In this document: positions 56,803 to 64,000 of the stretch, piece after piece | How the letters are laid out: every line of letters begins with the position of its first letter | How positions within the stretch are numbered: the stretch's first letter is position 1 | Assembly (NCBI GenBank): GCA_016800925.1 | Contig: JABCPU010000035.1 | Coordinates: forward strand, 239,513 to 303,512 | Reading direction: 5' to 3' | Source: Suillus spraguei | Lineage: Eukaryota > Basidiomycota > Agaricomycetes > Boletales > Suillaceae | DNA length: 64,000 nt | Made by a program: the position numbers and the translations under genes | Notes under the pieces: generated by a model | What the model was told of the DNA's origin: nothing | The model's input: only the letters and a program-made list of their open reading frames with translations | Databases searched by the model: none

Positions 56803-59800
56803 TCAAAGGGCGTGTTGCTTCTTATAAGCATTTAGATTCGAGCGGAGTTCTTCAATTCTTTTCTGGGAGCCATTCGTTATCTCCCGATGAGTATCCTTTC
56901 CACGAACAAGATAACGTCGGCGATTGCCGGTTCCTTTGTGAGAAAGAATCGCTTCGATTTCATATTCTTCTTCTTCTTCGATGATGTCAGGTGGTGGTTC
57001 GGGAAGTTGGACCGTGTACGTCCGTTTCGCTATAGGACGATAAGACAGAAGCATGGAACGTGGGGTGAATTTTCCACTGTGGGGGAGTTTGAGTGTGAAC
57101 GTGATAGGAGATAAGACGTCGATGATCGGGAAAGGTCCGTATCGCTTCGGTGCCAATTTCCTTGATGGGAGTTTGAGTCTAAGATTAGCGGCAGATAGCC
57201 AAACCTTATCTCCGATCTTCCATGGGGTGTACTTATCTCCTCGGGATCGTTCGGCCATTGTCTGCATTGCAATGTTATGACAGGCGATGCTTCTTCTCTT
57301 ATCTTCTGCAAAGATCGTACTCGATCTTCTGCTGCGGGGACTGATGAATCAGGGATAAGGTGAGGGATGGCGCGTGGTTCATATCCCATCATCAATAGAA
57401 GGGTGATGCATTCCTTGCATCGTGTTTTCGGTGGTTATGGACGAATTCGGCGATTGGTAGGTGTTCTACCCAATCTTCAGGGTTGTTACGGCAATAAATG
57501 CGAGGTATGTTTCAAGTTCTTGATTAGCCTTTCCGTTTGACCATCAGTCTGTGGGTGGTAAGCCGTGGATGGAGCGATGACGTAGTCAAGAAGTCGGGCA
57601 AGTTCCTTTGAGAAGCGAGATAGGAATTGCGGTCCTCGATCCGAGATGACTTTGTCATGGAGTCCAAATCGTCGGTAGACATGTTTTAAAAATAGCTTAG
57701 CCACACCTTCTGAAGTGATGGTTTTCAAACAAGGGATAATAATTACCCCCTTCGTAAGGCCATGGTCTACCACGACCATGATACTGTCAAAGCCTCCAGA
57801 GACAGGGAGGTCAGTGATAAGGTCGACAGAGACCTGAGAGAACGGGCGAACAGCCGAGAGGGAATAGGCGTGAGCGGGGGTCGAACGGGATGGTATCCGC
57901 TTTCATTTGCTGACAAAGGGCGCAACCCTCAACGTATTTCCGAATATAAGAGCCCATGCAGGCCACCAGGCTTCCGTTTACGAGTTCTTCAGTTTTGAAT
58001 CTACCGGGTGTCCCGCGGTAGGATGATCATGATATCGTTTCAGGATATCGGAACGATGCGCCGGTGGAATGTAGGCGCGATTTTTAAAATAGAGGACGTT
58101 CTCCTCAATCTTCCAGTCAGAAAGTGCCGATTTCATAGGGGGAAGGCACACGCCATCAAGGGCATCAGACGCCGTCTTGAAGACAGGGTCGTCGAGGGGG
58201 TCAGAGGATGACAGCACATCCTTCAAATCGGTGTCAATAAGACGAACGAATAGAGCGTCAGGGAGGAGAGTCTGGTCCTCGTTATCGTCTTTGCCAGAGT
58301 CATAATCAGGCCGGCGGATAGTGCATCAGGTACTGCTAATTTAGTACCTGCAACGTGATGCAGTTCGATGTCGTAAATAGACAAAATCAATTGCCAACGT
58401 GCTTGGCGACGGGTGAGCTTCTGTGCACTTCTAAAGTACAGAAGGTTCTTATGGTCGGTGAATACCAGGACGGGGTGTGGGTTTCCTTCGAGATAATGAC
58501 GCCATTCGTTCAATGCCCGGATCACGGCAAGGAGTTCCCGATCAAAGATCTGATATTGCGTTCTGCGGGGTTCAAAGACTGTGAGAGTATGCACATGGGT
58601 GATAAACACCATTCTCATCAGTCTGCAGGAGAACTCCCCAGTTGCTACAAGTGAAGCATCGGTAGCAATGGCAAATTGTCGGGAAGGATCAGGGTTACGG
58701 AGTACCGGTTGGGAAGTGAAGCGTCGTTTCAATTCTTCGAAGGTGTCCATACATTCGGTTGACCATTCAAAGCCTTATCTTTCTTTGTTAAATCGATAAG
58801 GGGTCGGCGATGTCAGAATAGTGGGAAATGAACGTGCGGTAGAAGTTGCAAAAACCGAGGAATGACCGAACATCTTTTACAGATTTCGGGATTGGCCATT
58901 CGGAGATTCCCTTGGTCTTGGCGGTGTCCATAGCAACTTGTCCGGGGCGAATTATCATTCCGAGGTATTCCACTTCTTCTGCATCGAAGGTGCATTTTCT
59001 CCGGTTTCAAGAACAGGTGTTCTTTTCGTATTTTCATCAAAACTCGTCTGGTCCGTTCACGGTGTTCTGCCATTGTCGTAGAGAAAATCAGGATATCGTC
59101 CATATAGATAACCATCCATCCTTCATTGATTTCTTGTTGAAAGGTGCGATTCATGTATGCTTGAAAAGTTGCTGGGGAATTGCAGAGGCCAAAGAACATG
59201 ACGTTTGGTTCAAGAGGCCAATTCCGTGGTAAAAGCAGCTTTCCACCTATCATCAGGATGGATGCGAATATTGTTATAACCGGACCGGATATCCATTTTC
59301 GTAAAGAACTGTGCGTTATGAAGACGTGCGACAAGGGAAATAGGGAGTGGAGCGGATATGCGTTCTTGACTGTCCAATCATTGATGTAGCGATAATCTTG
59401 ACAGGGACGCAGTTCTCCACTCTTCTTTCCCACAAAGAAGAAACCACTAGCTTGAGGTGACTTCGATTCTGAGATAAACCTTTCGCAACGTTTTCATCGA
59501 TAAACGTTTTGACAGCAGCGCGTTCTTTTTCCGATAGCGGGTAGACCTTAGACGTGCGAGGATAAAACCGGGTTTGGTGTCGATCCGATGATCGATACCA
59601 GGGCGTTCGGGGGTAGTTTGTTCAATCCGTCTTTAGCAAAGACGTCTGCGAAATCGTGCAAATAATCGGGACCAATTCTTCGAAGGATTTCTTTTTCTTT
59701 TCCTTCTCTCCGTGGCGAATTCCTGAGCTTTGTTACTATATTTCAGGAGGGAGAGGGAATTGTGGAGTAGTTGGAGGATTGTTCGAGTTGAGAAGTTCCA

Positions 59801-60740
59801 TCACGTGTCAAGGTGTATCCATGGATACTTCTTCTATGATCCTCATGCTAATCCATCGGTATCGTATTCCACAAGAAATTCTCCATCTCCTAGTTCGTAA
59901 GAGGAAATTTCGCGTACTTCTGGTGCATGCCAGACGTCATTCATGGTGTCGAATTGGTCATCATCCTCGGTTGGGATCAACGAGGGCACGGGTTCTTCTT
60001 ATCGGGGATTTCTTCAATTGAAGCTGAAAGAGTTTTCGGGGGAACGAAGAACTTGGATAGTTTCGGTACGTTGGTGTTCGCCCTGGGAGTTCTTCTTCCG
60101 TTTTCCTTTTTCCTTGCTTCTGTTCTTCTATTGGCCGTTGCTCAATAGGTTCTTGTCCGACCCGATGCTCGGGTTCGATTCATTCTTGCGCTTTCTGCGC
60201 GAGGGATCGGTGACACTGCTCGCGGCAGTTGTACACGTGGAGTGGGTTCTGTAGTACGTGGCATTCGTACTTCTGGTTCAGGTCTTCAGGGACTCAATAG
60301 GGAAGCGATGAATGGTTTCGGAAGACGGGAATGTTGCCATCTATGATGATTGAAGAGTTGAGGCAACCCGTTCTTCTTTCGATCTTCGTCAGATCGATTT
60401 CGATTTCATCGATTTCTCTGTCCGTGAAAGGACAAGTGTTTCAGCAGCCCAATCTATAATTGGGTTCATTGCTCGTAACCATGGGATTCCAAGGAGAATT
60501 TGATCTCTTCTTCCTAGTTTGGTGATGTTGAATTTTCCATACATGGTTCGATCATCAATTTGACCACTAGAGCAGTAGTGTGTGATTGGTCCTCCTTTGA
60601 TAGGGTCCATCTGCCGTTGTAACTCGAAATGGTTCTTTGAGTTTTCGTCGTGTGATTTGATGGAGTTTCACAAACTCTCTGAGATGAATGTTCCTGCTGC
60701 TCCTGAATCGATAACAGCAGTGTGTCGACGGATTTCAAGC
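56803..60740 (-). pseudogene. Element 2 pol (PR-RT-RH-IN-chromodomain), disrupted
   Basis: Protease TAVIDSGAAGTFISE at about 60723-60679 carries the DSGA catalytic motif. Reverse transcriptase has [35 protein letters not shown] and YMDDILIFS near 59110, then [20 protein letters not shown]. RNase H has FAIATDASLVATG, DRELLAVIRALNEWRHYLEG and DHKNLLYF. Integrase has the H-x-H part (RYHDHPTAGHPVDSKLKN), [20 protein letters not shown] and [17 protein letters not shown]. The region after the integrase core (KYTPWKIGDKVWLSAANLRL) leads into a chromodomain, YEIEAILSHKGTGNRRRYLV, frameshifted before its WKGYSSGDNEWLP core, ending AYKKQHAL at 56803. Several stops and shifts mean it cannot be active. 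Confidence 0.9.
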
Positions 60741-60879
60741 GAGTACGCGAGTGGAGGGTGATGGGACACGAAGTTCTTTTCTTTCACCTACAGCGCGTAC
60801 AAGTCTTAGTATACATTGGGAGAAACATACGTCGAGTCTTTGTTTCTCCAAGTCAAAAATCCTCAACAATCCGTCTCAC

Positions 60880-61682
60880 AGTTTCTTCATCTCTTCTTCT
60901 CCTTTGACTTCAGTTTGTCGGAGCGGGGTCTTCTTCTTTCTGTCAGGACATTATGGATGCGGTGTCCTGTCTTTCTGCATCCGAAGCATTGCCCTTTCTT
61001 CATGCATTCGGATCTCTCCATGTCGGAGATTCGATCTACGACCATTGCGTTGGAATCACGGTTCGGAATATACCGTGCATTCCCGTAGTTCTTCTTCTTC
61101 TGTTGTGGAACATGACGTGTCCTCATGGCGTTAAGCCGATGATGGGCGTTGTCAATAGCAACGCATTGCAACACAACATCTCTGAATATTTCGGAGACAT
61201 CTCCTGTATTGAAAAGCTTTGTAAGGATACCCCAATTAAGACCATCTTGGAAGAACTGGATCTTCGTTGCGTTTCGGTGATTGAGCCTTGGCTGCAAGTG
61301 CCTCAAAGTCGGCGACATAGGTGTGGAAGATCTCCAGTTCCTTGTTTGAGATCCTAAGCGTGTAAGGCGGTCATTCTGGTATCCACTGGTTCGAATGCTT
61401 CTTTGAAGCTCTTCATAAAATCCACCATCGTCCCATAACCAACTTTTTGTCCCGAAGTGTCGGTAGATTGGGCGTGTTCAAGGAATTGTTCCTTCCAGAC
61501 TTGGCATTCTTTTCGGTCATGAAGGATGTTATGTAGATGATCTTCTGCTTGTCGGTGGTGTAAAGCTTTTCATTGATGTCAAAGTGCAAGTTGCACGACT
61601 GGATAAACTCGCGAGAGTTATCACGATCTCCATCAAAACCAATCGGTTGACCGATCTTGTATTCGAATTCTTTGGTCGACAT
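60880..61682 (-). pseudogene. Element 2 gag, disrupted
   Basis: ATG 61682 gives MSTKEFEYKIGQPIGFDGDR and REFIQSCNLHFDINEKLYTT, a typical Ty3/gypsy gag start. Frames break near 61420-61320. A later frame holds FLNRAT-type nucleocapsid sequence with ECMKKGQCFGCRKTGHRIHN, a CCHC zinc knuckle whose last cysteine is lost to a frameshift (valine in the open frame). The 197 bp between this ATG and the LTR at 61879 are leader. Confidence 0.8.
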
Positions 61683-61878
61683 GGTTGATGATTCTTCTGG
61701 TGAGTTATACTTTCTCGGTGCCTACACGCGCTGTCTTGCTGTCCGTCAGGGCTTTCTTCTGTCAGAGGCTTCTCTTGACAATCTGCTCAGCGTACGCGTA
61801 CGCTAGTCTGCTGATCTAAGCGATCAGGGTTCAGGGTCGAAGACTGGATAGTCGACGATCAAAAGGACTTTAATCTTT

Positions 61879-62350
61879 TGTTACGAACTGGGGTGGCGTC
61901 ACCAGCGACAGTGAAAAGACACAGGCGGTCTGCTGGGAGTTCTTACAATGTTCAAAAGAGAACAAGGTGAAAGTACAAGGAACGCGTTCCGAGTACGATC
62001 AAGGGTTCAGCCTCAAGACAAGTCCAAGAGGTATCCGCGAGAATAGAGACTAAGCTAAGGAGTGCTTAGACTTAGAGACGATTCAAGACGACTTAGGTTG
62101 GAGACCTAAGCGAAGGAGATTCCAGGTAAAACCCAGTAAGATTAAAGTAGGGAATCTACTACAAGTACACTGTGCTTAAATAGGCCAATATGTGCGCACA
62201 GACCAAGAGAGACGTGAGAATGTAAGTGCGTATCCAAAGAAGGAAGGCAACTATAGTACAGATGCGTTGAGCATATGAGTCAGAGTCATGTTACGTAATA
62301 TACAAGGTAAATGAAGTAGAAAATGAATAGGGGCACGTACGATTGTAACA
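61879..62350 (-). repeat. LTR shared by element 2 and the next internal region
   Basis: 472 bp, matching 54816-55284. In element orientation it is the 5' LTR of element 2. It is also directly preceded by the purine tract and accessory-gene end of another internal region (62351 onward), so it doubles as that copy's 3' LTR. Confidence 0.92.
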
Positions 62351-62382
62351 TTACCCCTTTTTTACACGTAAAGTCACCGACT

Positions 62383-63824
62383 TTACTCATCTTGGTTCGC
62401 ATAGTAAACGGGATCATCACTGAACTCGTAGTCTTCATCAGCAAATGATCCGCTCATCATATACTTGGCTTCTTCAAGACCAGCGCGGCGTTTAGAGTCC
62501 CTCTTCTTCTCTGCCTGAATATGTTCATCGTCGAGCTGTTTCTCCCAAGCAGAAGTGCGTCATAGAATCCTTCATCCTTCCAAGTTAACTCGAAAGGAGG
62601 GGGTCCAACTCGGTGAGGACAATAAAGGGATAAGTGGGTAGGGACCAATATCTGCAAACCTTGCACTGATATTCTGCACAATTCTTTTGACGATGTCCTA
62701 ACAATCCACAGATGCGGCACTTCATATTCTCGTCAGGGTTGGAATAGGTTTTGCGTAAGGGGACGGAGAAATGATGGGTGTAGGGCTAGTGGACCTGGCG
62801 CGCTTCTTCCCCTTATTCTTCCTCATACGTTTTAAGGCAAGATATTGTTCGCTTAAGTTGCGCTTGCTGAGCAGGGGATAACGTATATGCCGATGTGGGA
62901 GGTCCGGGGTGACTGCTCGTTCGGCAGCCGCAAGGAGTTCGTCAGGAAGAGGAGAAGTATGCCAAAGTCTTTACTAAGACTGGTGAGACGGGATCCATTG
63001 GACCGAAACGATGGGGATAGACATAGGGGGTGGATATGAAGGTCGCGAAGTCGAGGACCGAGTGTTACCAAGTGTGCAGGGATACCTAGTAGTTTAGCGG
63101 CCTCGCACTGTTCCTTTGTGCAAGGTTCATACAGCCAATCAGGGCAATCGAGAGAGGTCACACGGGAGGTGATGAAGTTGACTGTGCGATAGGAGATGGG
63201 GTTCTAGGAGACGCAAGGTCATCTTGCGTTTGTTGTAAGTCAACGATGGCTTCTTCTACTAGGTTTCTGGCTGCTCTAGTTTCAGCGACCGATTGCTGGA
63301 TGGTATTGACAACTGTGTCGGTGAGTTGCCCAATTTCTTGCACAGCAGTGTATAGGCCAGCAAAGGCGTCAAGATTAGAATAGTTAGCGAAGGAAGGGTG
63401 CTGGAACAGGAAGAGTATCTCTTTGCGGAGAGGGAGGTCGAGCAACGCCTGCTCGACGTTCGGCAATGATGTGAATAGCTTCTTCAACATCATTTTTAAA
63501 AGAATCGGGAAGCAACAGCATAGCGTAAGCACGAATGCGTTTTTGGAGATGAATGAAACGGTGACGGAGTGTGAGTTCGGTAGTTTCTTTAGCGGTGGCT
63601 TCGATAAGGGCTGCTGTGCGGATGATGTTAACGAGGAGTAAGGCGGGGAAAGCGCCTCGTTCTGTAAGAATTCTTTCGATTTCAAGGGCATGTCCCTCAG
63701 AGAATGGCGGCTTCGATGTAAGAGGTGTTTCGATTTCAGTGGTAAGATTCCGTATTTTCGCTTCAGAGTCGGAGTCATTGTTGGCGGCAGTGACGGGAGT
63801 AATGTAGGCAGTGGGGAAAGACAT
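62383..63824 (-). pseudogene. Second copy of the zinc-knuckle accessory gene
   Basis: ATG 63824 (MSFPTAYITPVTAANNDSDS) to TAA 62385-62383 (FSDDPVYYANQDE). In order: LEIERILTERGAFPALLLVN, IHLQKRIRAYAMLLLPDSFK with DVEEAIHIIAERRAG, GLYTAVQEIGQLTDTVVNTI with RAARNLVEEAIVDLQQTQ, CPDWLYEPCTKEQCEAAKLL, LVTLGPRLRDLHIHP, a proline-rich stretch, then MKCRICGLLGHRQKNCAEYQ (C-x2-C-x4-H-x4-C) followed by CKVCRYW and HLSLYC, a second knuckle-like set. The tail is acidic. A few frameshifts separate the blocks, but their order matches the copy at 55316-56749. Confidence 0.7.
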
Positions 63825-63874
63825 TTCGATAGTAGTTGATCAAGTGCTAGTGCGGTTGATTGACTGGGGAATAA

Positions 63875-64000
63875 TCAGAGGGCGTGTTGCTTCTTATAAG
63901 CATTTAGATTCGAGCGGAGTTCTTCAGTTCTTTTCTGGGAGCCATTCGTTATCTCCCGATGAGTATCCTTTCCAAAACAAGATAACGTCGGCGATTGCCG
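63875..64000 (-). pseudogene. C-terminal end of a third pol (chromodomain), cut by window edge
   Basis: The minus strand from the edge reads NRRRYLV, then in a shifted frame WKGYSSGDNEWLPEK, and NAYKKQHAL with TGA 63877-63875. It matches the chromodomain end of element 2 pol, with the frame break at the same place. Confidence 0.8.

Larger units (their letters stand above)
54816..62350 (-). mobile_element. Ty3/gypsy chromovirus, element 2, defective
   Basis: Two matching LTRs (54816-55284 and 61879-62350) flank an internal region read on the minus strand: gag, protease, RT, RNase H, integrase, chromodomain, then an accessory open region. The LTR ends are TGTTAC...GTAACA, a perfect 6-bp inverted pair. 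The element sits inside the 3' LTR of element 1. Frameshifts and stops occur in gag and pol. Confidence 0.92.
62351..64000 (-). mobile_element. Partial third gypsy internal region, same family as element 2
   Basis: Sequence 62351-64000 aligns with 55285-56935: a purine tract, the accessory gene, then the end of pol. It continues past the window edge. With the LTR at 61879-62350 it forms an LTR-internal-LTR-internal tandem. Confidence 0.9.

Noticed and set aside
1..64000. CRISPR arrays or bacterial-type operons
   Set aside because: Genes have spliceosomal introns and eukaryotic families throughout, and no regularly spaced short repeats were seen.

Overview
The window is nuclear DNA of a filamentous basidiomycete, most likely an Agaricomycete. 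The evidence is the density of ~45-60 nt GT-AG introns, a fungal-type eEF3, a basidiomycete-style M50B-like membrane protease, a Dicer-like protein, and chromodomain Ty3/gypsy retrotransposons together with hAT and pogo-type DNA transposon remnants. No species can be named from sequence alone.

Left part (about 0.2-30.9 kb) is a compact host-gene region. In order it holds: an M50B-like peptidase (-), translation elongation factor 3 (-), V-ATPase subunit a (-), a Dicer-like ribonuclease (-), splicing factor SF3b subunit 4 (+), a polytopic membrane protein that may be TRIC-like (-), a large membrane-anchored TolB-propeller/amidohydrolase protein (-), a small acidic nuclear-type protein (-), release factor eRF1 (-), a Pop7/Rpp20-like Alba protein (+), an unrecognised protein with a mitochondrial-looking N terminus (-) and the kinetochore protein MIS12/Mtw1 (+). 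Dicer/SF3b4, eRF1/Pop7 and the 519-aa unknown/MIS12 form three head-to-head pairs with 200-340 bp between start codons. Most functions are core housekeeping (translation, splicing, RNase P/MRP, kinetochore, proton pumping); the neighbours do not form a pathway.

Middle part (about 30.9-42.4 kb) is gene-poor. It holds one convincing gene, an unrecognised Ser/Pro-rich protein at 36.05-37.35 kb, plus a 133-bp tandem duplication and a small foldback. From 42.4 kb the window becomes a transposon graveyard: a hAT C-terminal fragment, a broken pogo-type (DDE_1) transposase with an Asp-to-Asn change at a catalytic position, a perfect 32-bp palindrome and a 59-bp tandem repeat.

Right part (47.4-64.0 kb) is nested LTR retrotransposons. 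Element 1 (+ strand, 47374-54815) is a frameshifted chromovirus. Between its pol and 3' LTR it carries an antisense, apparently intron-containing Cys-rich gene. Its 3' LTR is interrupted by element 2 (- strand, LTRs 54816-55284 and 61879-62350). A further internal region of the same family follows the second LTR directly and runs off the window, giving an LTR-internal-LTR-internal tandem. Both copies of this second family carry an extra open region between the pol chromodomain and the 3' LTR, ending in two zinc knuckles. The antisense Cys-rich gene and the duplicated zinc-knuckle accessory region are the best candidates for something undescribed.
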